A stretch of DNA of 64,000 nucleotides from Cepaea nemoralis (GCA_014155875.1 JACEFZ010028138.1:222089-286088); one strand, 5' to 3'. Shown: positions 45,613-58,590, counted from the first letter of the stretch. Notes: a model not told the origin generated them from the sequence alone. Program-made: numbers and translations.

Positions 45613-46350
45613 ATGAAGACTTTCTAGCCACATCACCTATTCTGTCACTTGTGATTGTATTCCATGGCGGATAGGCAATTGAACCGTTAAGCCTCTAGAG
45701 TATTTATGCTTCTGGCTACGGTTTGTAGTCGCATTTTCCTCATGTTGGACTGGTAGTGCATGGCTCCGTCGCCCTGCTACTGAGTTGAGTGTGTGGTGCG
45801 ACACTGTGAGCTGTGAACATCTGTCCGCAGTTGTTGTAGCGTGAACTGCATGTTCGGAACGATGGCGCTTGCCTGTTGCTTGGAATTAACTGGATTGCCT
45901 TTTCGGTTCACGGGTGCATTTTCCCCGGAGACTCCTGTGTGTCGTCGCTGGAGCTACGATGTTCGTGCTTTGTGCGGTGCTTTCAGCTGGCAGCCTTGCT
46001 GAAAGGGACCAAGCAATGTGGGATAAATCTCAGGGCAAGGAAGTCGATCCTCTCGACTTTTAATACAGTAATGTGTGGCTGGTTTCCTAGTGACTGCCGC
46101 TTCCATCGACAATGAACTATATTTCCTGTGGAGAACTTTTGTTTTGGCATTCTGACGTCGACATTATGCACAGTGTACCTGTGCGGGCTTTTGGCTTATC
46201 TAGACTCATGTCTATCCCACTTTTTACATAGGGCAGTGAGGAGCATTTCGTGTGATATTCATTGGCACAGGAACGGAGCATAATGGGGAGGACCCGTTGC
46301 CGTGAAGATGAAACCACGACTAACTATCTAATTCCTGTATAGCTGACCAA
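45613..46350. other. Region without recognised gene
   Basis: GC content is closer to balanced than in neighbouring stretches, but no motif or long ORF was recognised. Followed by a C-rich tract at 46363-46383. Confidence 0.3.
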
Positions 46351-46654
46351 TCTCTCCCATTTCCCCCCCCCCCCCCACCCCTCCTCCTTAAAATTAAAAA
46401 AAAAATTTTTTTTAACTAATCAGAGGCACCGGGGCAGAAACAGGCCACAGAGAAAAAACGCACCTATGTATGTCAGTCAAAACATATACACTTATGTCTC
46501 CAGTTACTTGAAAGACACCAATGGCTTCCCGGTGTTGGCTATCTCCCTGTATGAAGTTATATACACTCTGCTGGGTTGCATGATACATTTTCTGGTGCCT
46601 CATTTGTAGAATTTGTGTTTTATATGTTTGGAGTTCTTTCTGTTTTGCTATTTG

Positions 46655-46807
46655 TGATTTCTTGTCAAGTTTACGTTCAGAAGTTTGCAATTGCTTTCTG
46701 AACGGCCGGCACTCATACAATTGTATGAAAATCAACGGCAGGCGGTCTGCTGCCAAATCGGTAATGGGATTAAGAATTGCGTATGGAACTCTTTCGCCAC
46801 AGAACCG

Positions 46808-46838
<31 letters not shown>

Positions 46839-46862
46839 AAAAAAATAAAAAAAATAATAATA
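46655..46862 (+). repeat. Repeat R1 fragment with poly(C)/poly(A) end
   Basis: It matches R1 (ttcagaagtttgcaattgc to the ccggcactcata region and on to ctttcgccac). It runs into about 21 C and then an A-rich run with aataat. The copy at 16201 is likewise followed, about 120 bp after its end, by a C run. Confidence 0.75.
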
Positions 46863-46959
46863 ATATTTGAACACTCACCGGAAAGAATATATCTGCTCAC
46901 TAGATCGGCTTGTTAAATTGCGTTAAATTACAAAACTATAGGGGACAACTATTCACGAC

Positions 46960-47515
46960 AGGAAAGAAAGTTGAATTCCTTCCATATGAGATGTCTGAGA
47001 CGTATCCTAGACATATCGTGGAAAGACCACATAACAAACAAACGCGTGCTTGAAAGAGCATATATTACCACAGTGTACTCCCTCCTCAAGCAGAGACGCC
47101 ACCAGTGGCTGGGCCGTGTATCTCAAATGGAGGATGAACGTATTCCCACAGATCTCCTATATGGAGAACTAGCCACAGGGAAGAGGCCAACCGGAAGACC
47201 CCAAATGCGATATAGGGATGTGTGTAAACACAGACACATGGGAGAAAGTTGCAACAGACAGGTGTTCCTGGAGAAGACAAGTATGAAACGGACTGGTGCT
47301 CTTTGGGCGCAATCTGATCCATCAAACTGAGTATAGGCGGCACAGGCCTAAAATGCAGTCACTTACTGCGGAACCCGCCTCGTCTTACAGATGCGGAAAC
47401 TGTGACAGCGATTGTCACTCTCGTATTGGACTATACAGTCGCCAGTGGTACTGTCAGGTACCTCCCCAGCGGCACAACTCTATGATCCTTCAGGACTGAA
47501 AGAGGCCTACTACTT
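46960..47515 (+). pseudogene. LINE C-terminal fragment with zinc-finger motif
   Basis: It reads LNSFHMRCLRRILDISWKDH, then RHQWLGRVSQMEDERIP and GKRPTGRPQMRYRDVCK, then in other frames CGNCDSDCHSRIGLYSR, a Cys-rich terminus similar in place to that of LINE-C. Frameshifts after 47230. A different, related LINE from LINE-C. Confidence 0.85.
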
Positions 47516-47532
47516 TTTTTTTTTTTTTTTTA

Positions 47533-47662
47533 GCATATCCTTTTTACAGGACTTAGCTGTCAATACCAGCATCTTTCAGCTGTATGTTGATCTCTTGGCA
47601 AGATTACGCTCAGTAGTTTGCCATTGCTTTCTGAGCGGCCGGCTCTACTGGAGGAAAACTAT
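47533..47662 (+). repeat. Repeat R1 fragment
   Basis: Starts tagcatatcctttttacagg after a poly(T) run and includes gtagtttgccattgctttc. About 130 bp of R1. Confidence 0.8.
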
Positions 47663-47950
47663 CGGTGAATTACTGTCGCTGACTGATGTTGCAATTCTCA
47701 TCCAGTTACGGTGAATACAATGCTTGCTTGGTCTTATGGAACGTCGCTTTGCCCCACTGGAAGTAATACACCGAACCTCTTCTCGTATCTAAAAGCATTC
47801 ATCAACAAGAAAATATTTAAAGATGCAGAAACTCATAAACATTTGTGACAAAACTTTCTTGGTTCTTTTTCTCATACAAAGCAAGTTTCAATGATGCACT
47901 GAAAACAAACACTGTAGATTAATGTTCCCGTTCGACATTTTAATGCATTA

Positions 47951-48031
47951 GCTGAGTTTGAGTTAGGAGGAAACGGAGCACTTATGAGTTACACCCGTGT
48001 GCCGCGATGTTGATCCAACGACTAAACGACT
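47951..48031 (+). mobile_element. SINE-1 3' fragment
   Basis: agctgagtttgagttagg to tgttgatccaacgactaaac: the last 80 bp of SINE-1. Confidence 0.8.
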
Positions 48032-48990
48032 AATTCTGTAAATGTCTGATAACTTATTCATCGAACTTCATCCATTTGTCTACAGAACATTCAGATCAGA
48101 TACATTGACGTATCCCAACGGATGTTCTCAAGGTCATTGTTATGAACTTTTGTTGGGGAATAAAACGATTACTGCTCGTTGAGAGAGGTACAAGACAGAG
48201 GTGTATGCAACACTTGATAACATTGAACTTGGCAGAATTTGGTCGTGACTTATGGTGTTCAACATATCTGAGACCCACTACAATCGGAAGTGTCCACTAA
48301 TGCACTCCACCCGAACCACACCCTTAAAGCCTCAAATATCTATCCTAGGTTGTTACAACCCTTCCAGCGGAGCTGCGCTCATCTCCTGTCCACACTTGGC
48401 GATTTATCTATTAAGATTCACTTTACACTGTACACGTTTCCAATGGCTCTTTGTTCTGATCCGTTCTCCCGTCTGTCAGTTGAGACAAATCAGTGTAAGA
48501 TACTTTTGATCGTGTGACATCTGTCTTGGAAAACGGGTTGGCTTCTTGATACTCTTAGCCGTGGCGTCAGAATTAATCAGCATGTCTTAGAATTAGTCGT
48601 TAGAAGCCACAATGGTTATGTTTGCCCTTTCCTCGCCGTCGCTGTTGAAATATACAAGTCGAAACATTAGTACGCACAAACATATATACTGTATTTCCCC
48701 TGGATGAATCTAACGATAAGTGCCCTTTGTTCAATGCTTAGGTTTAGTACTGCGCTTCTTGTGTCCGGTCAAAGTTCCTTGAAAGTCTTGGCCTATTTCT
48801 CTTACTGAGCACGACAATGCGTGGGAATTACACTGACACGTATTTATGCTGGTCACTCTCGTTTCTGGTCCAGTAAATAGCTACGTTAACTTACTTCGTT
48901 CTTCTTATTATTTACGTATTTCTAACTGACCATACAATAACTTTCAGACACACACTGACAATACTATGAACTCATTGAGCTGCACCGACA
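48032..48990. other. Region without recognised gene
   Basis: No conserved motif, repeat or splice-supported exon recognised. Confidence 0.3.
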
Positions 48991-48994
48991 ATAT

Positions 48995-48997
<3 letters not shown>

Positions 48998-49081
<84 letters not shown>

Positions 49082-49112
49082 ACACACACACACACACACA
49101 ACACACACACAC
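48998..49112. repeat. (TC)n(GC)n(AC)n compound microsatellite
   Basis: About 75 bp of TC repeats, a short cgcgcgcg, then AC repeats. Confidence 0.95.
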
Positions 49113-49149
49113 TACATACATTGACAATATATGACACAAGCTATGACTG

Positions 49150-50260
49150 TCATATAGCTTTTATTATTGCCAGCCAACATAATGTGTCCTGTCGAGCGGC
49201 GTATATCCTCATGTCTACCCGCAGATCTCGGTCCTTGGTGTTCTGGATCAGTTATACTGGATGACGTTCCCCTAAGCCACCATCTCTGACCATCAAGCAT
49301 CGTTTCTCCTCAGTCTGCCTCTGCCTCCTTCCACCTCTAATCTTTTTAGTCGCCATGATGTTCTCTACTGCCACCTTTCTCATTGCATTACGAAAAACAT
49401 TGTTTGTCTTTCTTATAGTTATATATACTGTTACACTTTCGTTAACCTCTTCCTAGTGTTCTTTGGTGTTCTATAAAGTCAGTAACAGGCGTTATCACTA
49501 TACTTGTTCTTAGTTTCGCATTTGTCTTTCTATCTCTTCTTGTTTTTCCAGCTGCGTTTCTTATGCATTCTCATCTCGCATGGTGTTGATTTTACTCCTG
49601 TGTGTTTCTAGGGCTGTCTACTGTTTGGCATTGGGAACTCAACGTTGGGAGAAATAAAGAATCTACCAGTCTTAAAGACAAATAGATTCACAATATTAAC
49701 TACCATATATCTCTCGGTGTTTTCAGATTGTGTCATCTGTATAACGCAGATTTTTATATTATAACCACAAATTCGTATTTCTAGCCCACTATCATTAATC
49801 TTTTTCTCTTTTTATTTCACTACACACACACGCACACATACATATAGTTGTCTTACTTTATGCTTCATCTATTCATCATTACACACTTCAATTAATGTTT
49901 TAATTACTGCTACTTGTTTCCAGTAAATAAGTTTTAAATGATTATTATGAGATCTGTCCCATTAATTAGGTACATCGTTCAACATTTTTATCACGTCATC
50001 ACTTTATCGAATATCTTGGCATAATCTATAAAATACAAATATAGACACTTATGTGTCTCAGTTAATCTCTCTTTTAGTGCTCAGAAAGTGTAATTTGCAT
50101 TCTATATTTCTATTTCTTCACTAAATTCCATCTTTATTGTCATTCTTGTTTCCCCCATTATAATTCTGAGTAGGTGTTTGGTGATATTATTAATGAAATT
50201 GATTTTACGAACATTTTCGCATTCATTTGCCCATGGCCTCTTGAGTAAAGCTACAAATAC
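49150..50260 (-). pseudogene. LINE-D-related degenerate copy
   Basis: The plus-strand 3' region (tcggtccttggtgttctgga, then ctcctcagtctgcctctgcc) parallels 31290-31440, the LINE-D C-terminus. Further up, minus-strand LYFIDYAKIFDKV near 50040 resembles the RT palm. Badly decayed. Confidence 0.65.
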
Positions 50261-50633
50261 AGATTTCTGCATATCATTCTCAGTTTTCTTGATGAAGAAT
50301 GCCCACAGGACCTCTGAATCGGAGTATACACAGATGAATCAGCACAAAATGCTGTTCGAAATGAAGGGACGGAAGTGTACATACAATACCCAAATAATTC
50401 TAGGGACACGGCCAGGGTAGTAACACGAAAGTACTGCCATAATTATGATGCAGAAATCTAGACAATCAAGATAGCAGCAGAGAAATTACAAAATACCCAC
50501 TATGATACACAGCCTGACAGTTGCGAAATCAGTGCTTGCCAGTACTACGGACACTACTGTCCTGAACTAGGCAGCCAGAGTAAGGTCATCACACAGTGGA
50601 TGTCATATCAACGTGGATTATCCGGAAATGAGA

Positions 50634-51640
50634 GAGTTGAGTTGAGTTGAGCTGAGTTGAGTTGAGCTGAGTTGAGTTAAGAACTGAGATCACTGCACTC
50701 AGGACATTCCCATACGTGCTTTGTCCCCTCGTTGAATAGCCAGCGAAGAGTCATAATACTAATCGTTTCCACCGCTATCTGATTTAAAGTTCTCCTGGTC
50801 TCACCTCTCAGCTTTGAGATTTTTCCAGAACCCCTGTCGATTCCCCGTAATCTCATTCTTTCCACATACAGGTTCTCAATCTGTTCCCCCGGATTTTCCA
50901 CCTGGTCTCACAAGCGCACGACCACATCCCCTTTGTCCATATGCAATCTACCACCAAGAGGTTCATTCCCTGCCAGCCTATCTGCCTGTTCATTCCTCGC
51001 ACCCACGCATGGCCATGGCAAAATATCCATACAATTCTCACAATCTGTGAACTCTGAAGCGATGATAGCCATTCCACACGAAACATTCCTTTCTCCACCT
51101 TACTAAGCAAACTCTTTGTACCGTAATAAATACGATGTGTGTTGCAGCACTCTCCTCTAACCAATGGAATGCCGCTGTTACTGCTTCTACCTCCATTCTC
51201 ATGCTGAAGGTCGTAGTCTCATATGCCAGACTCTCCTTTTTCAAGACTCGTCCATTGGCCTTTGCAATAAAACCCCAACCACTACGTCTGTTTCTCACCA
51301 CTGACCCATCGGTGTAGATGACTATGTCACCTCGATGTCTGTTACTCTGGATCAGTTGTTGCACTTCAAACTCAGCGCCCATTCTCTGCTCTCACGACCC
51401 AGTGTTACTATTACATTGTGCCAGTCCGTCATGTCTTTCGGAACTTCAACCCACTCTTTTTCACTATTGATGGTTTCTAGATCACACACTTGACATTCTG
51501 CCTGTGCCATCTAGAACCTGCCTCGTCTTAGTCTACGATCCTTGACCATATCCATGGCTTCATGCAGGGGGTGATCTCTATCTGCAGCAACTTTCAGGCA
51601 CCACTTGGCCTGAAGGATCTTATGCCTATCCATCATTGTT
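50634..51640 (-). pseudogene. LINE RNase H 3' fragment with (AACTC)n tail
   Basis: Minus-strand RNase H: IVIYTDGSVVRNRRSGWGF, then MRMEVEAVTAAFHWLEE and, in shifted frames, the HGHAWVRGMNRQ region corresponding to the family's PGHAGVxGNE. It ends with a (CTCAA)n pentamer array at 50634-50686. Same group as LINE-A, distinct subfamily. Confidence 0.82.
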
Positions 51641-51759
51641 GGTAGCGCCAAGATAATTTGTTCAGCCAGAAACATACTGAAAAATCAGAAAGATGGATCA
51701 ATACTGTCTCTATATTAGGGGGAGATTGAAGTAAACGTGCCCATGTTTTCTAGAATTAA

Positions 51760-51925
51760 CACTTCTCCACTTTGCCCCTTTCTCCTTGTGGAAAATTGTC
51801 AACGACTGAAGTTGTAAACAAGCTAAGAATAGATGAACACCTGTCGTTTGATCATCGGCCAGAACAGGGGTGACAACCTGGAAAATTATTCTCCTGCTGT
51901 TTCACATTCCCCTTTGTTTATATAA
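51760..51925. repeat. Repeat shared with 55380-55590
   Basis: aaattgtcaacgactgaagt to the gatgaacacctg region and cctggaaaattattc match 55395-55580 at moderate identity. Family unknown. Confidence 0.65.
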
Positions 51926-52189
51926 GACCTGAACCATCCGGACTTTGGGAAATTGGAAACAGCGACTACAAAGAGACACCACCTACACTGCCACGAAGAA
52001 TTTAACGCCTACACCAAGGATTGGGCTGGCGAATACAACATTACCCCCCCCCCCCCGCCTCTACCCCCAATTTCAGACATGCCAACACACCCCCACACAC
52101 ACTAAAGATTTTTCAATGGGCGGCAAAGGTACTACCTCTTAACATATCATCTCATCCTGTTCCTCTTGTACCTTGCGGTGTCGAGGTGA

Positions 52190-54450
52190 AGTATAAACAT
52201 CGTGAGAGTGCCCGATTATGGGCTTCATATATCGATATTCCCATGGACTCTGCTATTCCCTCCGTCCAACTGTTTACGTGGTCGGCCTCTTCCTCTGTTT
52301 CCATCTGGTCTGTACATCATTGCTTGTTGTGGTATGCTGTTGACTGGTAACCTACTTGCATGGCCAAACCATTTGACTTGCTGCTTTCTAATAAAATCTA
52401 GTGCTGCTATAACCCCCACTTTAGTCCTGATTTCTTTATTTCTGATCTTATCTCTTCTTGATACGTTGAGTATTCTTCTCAGGAATCTCATTTCTGTTGT
52501 TGTGATTTTTCTTTTCTCTTTTTCTGTCATTGTCCAGGTTTGGCATTGGTAGCATAGAGTTGGTAGGAAGATTGTGTTGTAAAGTGCTTTCTTAGTAGTT
52601 ATTGATACATGTTTGTTCTTTAGTATTGGTGCCATTTGTCCAATGAGTTGGTTTGTCTTATTGCATCTATTTTCGATCTCGTCTTCTGATCTGCCATTTG
52701 ATGATATTATACTTCCTAGGTACTTGAAACTCGTTACTTGTTTCAAGGGATGTTCGTTTAAGTGAATTGCTGTTGTTTTTTCTTCTTTATTTTTAGTCAT
52801 TACCTCTGTTTTGCTTGTACTAATTTTCATGTTATGTTCCCTACAATTTCGTTTAGACTATTCATGTGGTCTTGTAATTCAGCTTCTGATTTTGCTATTA
52901 GTGCTAGGTCGTCCGCAAACAGGAGTTCTCTTATGGTTAGATATGCAGATGGTTCTTCTTCTGTGTTCTCGTCATGCGGTATTCTTGCGGTCTCTGTTTG
53001 GCTGGTTTCTTTACATATGTTGTCTATATATGTTATGAACAAGAGAGGAGGCAGGGAACAACCTTGTCGTACTCCAGATCTTATGGTGAAGGGTTCTGAG
53101 TGTCCTTCCAGTTGCTCTCACTATGCATTCACTGTTGTTGTATAAGCTTCTACATAGGTTTGTTAGATGTGTACTCACACCATATTGTTTAAGGATTTCC
53201 CACAGATTGTTTCTATCTACTCTATCAAATGCCTTTTCTTGGTCGACAAAGGCTAAGTAGAGTGTTTCCATTGAATTCGATTGATTTTTCTATAAGTTGT
53301 CCTAAGGGCAAAAATGGCATCTGTGCATCCTTTGTTTTTCCTAAATCCAAGTTGTGTTTCACTTAGCTGGGGTTCTATAGTAGTTTCGTAGTCTTTTCTC
53401 AAGAATTTTGCAATATATTTTCCCAGTATGACTCAACAGTGAAATGCCTCTGTATTGTGTGCAATCTCTTTTGCTGCCTTTATTTTCCAAATTGGGATAA
53501 TTATGGCATTTCCCCAGTCTCGTGGTGTCTGTTGTTCTACCCAAACAGGGTTGAATAGTCTAAGTAGCCATGCTGTTCCTACTTCTCTTGCTGCTTTAAT
53601 TAGTTCATTTGGTATTTCATCTTGTCCTGGTGATTTGTTCAATGGGGCTAATCTGATGGCTTCTATAATTTCTTCTTTAGTATGTCTGATTCTAATTCTT
53701 CGGTGGCATCTGTGTAGGTTTCTTGAAGTCTTGTGACATCTGATGGGATGTTGAGAAGTTCTTCCATCTTATTAGGGTTTATTTTTTTTTTTTTTTGGAA
53801 ACTTATTGGTTCTTCATTTTTGCCATTAATTATTTCAGTTGGACCAAAGGGTTCTCCTCTGGTTCACATTGCACTTATCTTTTTGTAGGAGTTTCTAGTT
53901 GCCTTCTTGTAGTTTTTATTTAAGGTTTCTCCATACTCTTCCCAGTCTTTTTGTTTTTCCCTCTTTACTATTTTATTCACATGTCTTCTCGCTATTCTCT
54001 ATTATATGTAATCACATTCCTGTTTGTTCTTCAGTCACTTTTTATATTTTTCCTTTTTGTCTTTTACCGCTTTCTTTACCTCTGCGTACCACCTACCTGT
54101 TATTTTCTTTATCCGTGTTTTGCGTGTTTTTTTTGTTTTTTTTTTCGTGGTTCCACATGTTATTTTTGCAGTATTTAAAATGCTTGATTTGAACATCTCC
54201 CATTCTTCTTCCACTGTTTTTCTTTCTATAGGTAATTTATAAAGATTTCAGTTAGTTCTTTCTCATAATTTCCCCTTACTGCCTCGTCTTTAAGGTTTTT
54301 TAAGTTTACTGATTCACATGGCATGTATTTTCCTGCTTTTTGCTTTCCTTCTTCTGATGGTTCTTATTGTGGCAACGACTGCTTTATGATCTGCGTTTAT
54401 ACTCAAATTATACCGCTTAACATAATTTATGATAATGAGGGAGTCCCAGG
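52190..54450 (-). pseudogene. LINE-E: long degenerate endonuclease-RT LINE
   Basis: On the minus strand, from 54450 downward: the end of an endonuclease (SINADHKAVVATIRTIRR), RT fingers SPGQDEIPNELIKAAREVG, NAIIIPIWKIKAAKE, palm AFVDQEKAFDRVDRNNLWE, catalytic RELLFADDLALIAKSEAE, VTSFKYLGSIISSNGRSEDE, and the C-terminus EMRFLRRILNVSRRDKIRN with VKWFGHASRL. Residues are well conserved but the frame shifts at least four times. It differs from LINE-A to D. The left end lies near 52190-52225 and no target duplication was identified. Confidence 0.88.
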
Positions 54451-54499
54451 GACGTTTGCAAAAAAGAACAATATTGAGGCGTAGTCACCAGAGATAAAC

Positions 54500-54655
54500 T
54501 GACGGAATATGACGCGGGGCCAGTTAGGCTGTTTTTATTGTGGTGTTGCGTTTGTGTTTAATCTCCTAATGACTTTTGTTAAGTTGGACACCATAGTTAA
54601 CTTAGGAACTAGTGCATCTGAATTTATAGTAAAGTTCTTTATGAAGTTATAGAGT
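54500..54655. repeat. Direct repeat flanking the gypsy remnant, left
   Basis: gataaactgacggaatatga through ccatagttaactta to gaagttatagagt resembles 55725-55890 at moderate identity. The two could be remnants of LTRs or of a tandem duplication. Confidence 0.6.
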
Positions 54656-54935
54656 AACCACCGAGAAGGACTGTTTGGCATTTGTTTGGGCTGTGGAAAA
54701 ATTTCAAGCCTATTTGTATGAGAAACACTTTACGTTGCAGTGTGACCATGAACCTATGATGTTTCTGGCAGCTTCTAGGAATGTGAATGCAAGACTGATA
54801 CGATGGTCTCTGCTTGTGCACCCATATTCATTTCAGACTGGAATACGTACCTAGAAAATTGAATGTTGGAGCAGACTTCCTCAGTCGTCATCCTATTCCA
54901 GATACTGTGACAGACCCAAAGGAAATAGGAAACAA
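54656..54935 (+). pseudogene. Ty3/gypsy RNase H fragment
   Basis: In one frame it reads TEKDCLAFVWAVEKFQAYLY, HFTLQCDHEPMMFL, NARLIRWSLLVHPYSFQ, and after a stop and frame change RKLNVGADFLSRHPIPDT. This is the conserved end of the RNase H domain that follows RT in Ty3/gypsy retrotransposons, including the NVGADFLSR motif. No RT or integrase is adjacent, so it is a fragment. Confidence 0.88.
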
Positions 54936-54964
54936 AAATGAGGATGGAAGGTGGAAGGTTTCGT

Positions 54965-55400
54965 AATGTTACATTTGGCTGATGCTCCAATTTTCCGACG
55001 GGAAGAACTGTCTTGGACGGGAGCTTTGCAACATTTCTTCTTCAACCCTGATAAATCCAGAAACACTGCAAAGATATATAGAGAGACAAATACGTCAGTG
55101 TTAAAAGGTCCCCAAAGACAGAACCTCCGACAGAAACATCTGTTATTTTTGACTTTAACATTCACTTCTCCCCTTCACCCTGTATAAAATTGTCAACGGT
55201 TGGGTGATGTTCCAGTTTTCCAGTTGGAAGAATTGTATTGGAGGGGAACTTTGTAACATTTCTTGTTCAGCCCTGATAAATCCAGAAACACAAGCAAATA
55301 TATAAAGAAGCAAATACTTCAGTGTAAAATGGTCCCCCAGACAGAAACAGCTGTGATTTTTAACTTCAACATTCACTTCTCCTCTTCATCTTGTACAAAA
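54965..55400. repeat. Two tandem copies of an about 235-bp unit
   Basis: ttccgacgggaagaactgtc and ttccagttggaagaattgta start similar units. Both include ccctgataaatccagaaaca and end near tcaacg. Diverged by roughly 15-20%. Confidence 0.75.
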
Positions 55401-55714
55401 ATGTCAACGACTGGATTGTAAACAAGCTAAGAAAAGATGAACACCTGATGTCTGATCACCGGCGAGATGGCGAAATGAGCCCATCCCAGAGAGTGTGTGT
55501 CAAGATTGTTGTCATGAAGAATCACCGCTTGGCAAGAGACAGGGGCTACAACTGGGAAAATCATTCCCTTTGTTTCAAATTATCTACCTTTTCCACAATT
55601 CCAAGAATATCACTAACACCCACGGGAGAAAATTGTGGCCTACCATTGGAAGTGGCAGGAGAACTTTCATTAACATAATATATGATAATAAGGTGAGCTC
55701 ATCAGATGCTGGCA

Positions 55715-55895
55715 GAAGTTGTATGTTGAGAGATGAACTGACGAAATCAGACGTTTTGGCCAGTCGGCTGCTGTTGTTGTGGTGTTGTGTTTTCGTTAAA
55801 GTTCATGATGTCTTTTGGTAAGTTGGAAACCATAGTTAACTTATGAACTGGTACATCTGAAGTTATAGTAGAGTTTCTTTAAGAAGTTATTGAGT
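55715..55895. repeat. Direct repeat flanking the gypsy remnant, right
   Basis: gatgaactgacgaaatcaga through ccatagttaacttat to aagaagttattgagt; the partner is 54500-54655. Confidence 0.6.
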
Positions 55896-57505
55896 TATCT
55901 TAGGAGGAAATAAGTGATTATTTCTTCGACTTAATGAGATAGTGACTGAACTTTATTCTGGCTCTGTTCATACGATTTATGAGAGATGAACTTCACTTCC
56001 TCTAGTCATTTAGATTTTCCATATGTGGTTATGTTTCCACGGAGAGGCTGTTCTATAATTTCGCCTGTAGATTTTATAGATGACACTTTTCTGGAGTTCT
56101 CTTATAATTTCTGGTCTCTGTGTTCAGAGGAGACTGTGTTTCTTTATATGTGTATTCATGTAGGGAGAATTAATAATTAGTTTATATAAATATGTATACG
56201 TGTGATGTGAGGTTGTCTATACTTTTATAGGGAAAGAGAAGCACTGCCAAGACGGAGAAATAGCATTACCTTTGCTCATGTCCACCATATATTCTCGGCG
56301 CTAGAGCCTTTGAAAGAATGAGAATAATTCACCTCCATAAGGCAGGAGTGAGAGAGACATATCATGTCAAGATGTAGACGTTGAGGTGATGGGGCCCGAT
56401 AAGGCCAGGTCTAGGTGACCCACCCTTGTATCATAATCACTTCACTTCCTCTCTCTCTCTTCTTTGTTGTTGTCATTGTTTGGTGATTGTTGTCTTCTCT
56501 TTTGCACTTTTTTCTGTGGGTATGACTATTGTGTTTGGCACATATTGTTTACGGGGAAGAGTGGTTTCTTTATTGGGCTGAAAAAAGGTCTTTGTAAAGG
56601 TCTTTGGATAAAGATGGGGTATTTTCACAAATGATGATGACTAACAACAGAAGAGTCATAGTCCTCAAGGCAGGAGGAGGAGAATGCATATTCCAACGCG
56701 GGAAGAGAGCTTCACCATTATTAATCACTGGCCTCTCCATTGTCCGTACATCAACCCCAGCTTGATAAACGCCACTAGGCCTCTTTTAATATTACTTCAT
56801 GTTTTCCCCGTGCCAACACTCGCATGATTCTTAACCCAGTAACCCCATTAGTGACTCCTTTTAAATAATGAACATTAGCATTCCTGTGTAGTGAAACATA
56901 AAACAATTATATGTGTAGTTGAAACAATGGAGATAGGAACGTGGTAATTTCCTTACTTCTGCAAGACAATATCTGGACAGTTAATTAATTAATTAGATAT
57001 TATTGACATATCTTGTATTGAAATGTTGTTGTCCTTTTTTTTAGTGGTGCCATGTTACCTGAACATGCACAATCTTTCCCCTTTCCCCAGGTTATCCCTA
57101 TAGAATGTTATGTGTTGTATTTTAGAGTTGTTTATTTACTTGATATTTGGTGTTTGAGTCTTTTCATGTGTGTTCTCATTGATAATATTTGTCAAGGGAC
57201 AACATTATTATAGAATGAGTGCTATCTATACTCTCGAAGGTTAGGTAAATTTCCAGTACTCTATTGACCTCTGTTAGGAAACAGCACTTTATAATTAGTC
57301 TATACCCCTAGAAAGTCTTATTGAGCCTGTTCAAGTTTCTTATACAGTTGGCTGTTAGAATTAAGGTTGTCATCCCCTTATCTCTTTAATTAATAACCCC
57401 ACACCTTTTTACACGCTTTAAAGCGTATGAGGCATATTTGTGCTATATCCATATGTAATAGATTAATAGGCACTCGGTGGTGATTCAAAGAAAACAAATA
57501 TAGGT
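55896..57505. other. Region without recognised gene
   Basis: AT-rich. No RT, RNase H or splice-supported exon recognised. Confidence 0.35.
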
Positions 57506-57511
57506 TAATAT

Positions 57512-58078
57512 TCCATTGGCACCTTGCCGTCTTGACAGACGATAGTTTGTGCTTTAAAAAGGCATAATAACTTTTAACTATGGCGGTAGCGAGTGCGACT
57601 GATAAGGCCAATTTGCGCTGTAAATGTCCGTTCACAGTGGGTGCATCTGAACACGTGGTCATTTCCACCATCATCTCTCCATAGCACAAAGCCTGGGCTA
57701 AAATATAGAGATCATGTGTTGCCCATGCAGCATGATCCCTCTCTCGGCCTGCCTAGTTCACTCCAGAGGAAAGGTAACACCCCTACATCTGGAACAAGAC
57801 AAGCTGCAGAAGCTGCCGGATCAGCAAAGCAATGCTCTAACTGTCCGCCTGTCGGAGCTTCGATCCTAGACCAGTCGCCAACCAAGGCTTAGGGCCTGGT
57901 CTGCCCTGCCATGACAATTTTGTCTTTAGCTTGCATTTCCTCGCACCAGGGTAAGGCTTGTACCCTCCCAATTGCGCTCTTCCGCCCGAAGCCGTTGGCA
58001 CAATGTGAGGTGTCGGGTTTGGTAAGCGCCGCCCAACGTTCGGCGCTAACAGAAACCAGGTAGTACCGTCTACTGTTA
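57512..58078 (-). mobile_element. Internally deleted LINE-C derivative
   Basis: In reverse orientation the first about 390 bp match the 5' end of LINE-C (from the cagtagacggtactacctgg region near 58070 through tagcccaggctttgtgctat). This is joined directly to the last about 185 bp of LINE-C (from gatggtggaaatgacc to ggtgccaatg). All of the endonuclease and nearly all of the RT are gone. Possible target duplication aggttaatatt on both sides. Confidence 0.88.
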
Positions 58079-58590
58079 ATAGGTTATTAAAGGTTAATAT
58101 TTGTTAATAGGTTAATAAAGCTAAGGTAAATGCACAATTAACACTATTAATAGTTGATATTTGTGAACAATTAGCTAACAAGTGAGGAATTATGTGGACA
58201 CTGCGGAGATATGGCTTTATAGAAAATGAAGAGAGCACGGACAGTAATGAAGTTGTCTAGAAAGATATATCACTGTGCAAAAGAGATTGAAGTAGATGCC
58301 AGTTGCATATTATTTTAAATGTAGTATCATGATTTATTTTTCCAGCAATTGACAATACACGAGACAGGCGGGTGCGGACAAACATGATCGCCAACGCCAC
58401 ACGGCATAGACTCTACTATAAGACGATCGTATTTCCCCGAGTAGGCACACTGATACCAATAGCTTGATAATCACTGTACTGTAATGTAAACCAACCGGGT
58501 CAACTAAGGGAAGCTACTTCAGTAAAGTTGGGCGGAACCACTGCAATGGTGTTTGTTGTCTTTGGCATTATTCGTGTTTTATTTAACTAG

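Noticed and set aside
45368..45631. 87-codon Arg/Glu-rich minus ORF
   Set aside because: Derived from the (TC)n(TG)n microsatellite.
46412..46900. 162-codon minus ORF containing poly-Gly
   Set aside because: Runs through a poly(C)/poly(A) tract and an R1 fragment; no recognisable domain.
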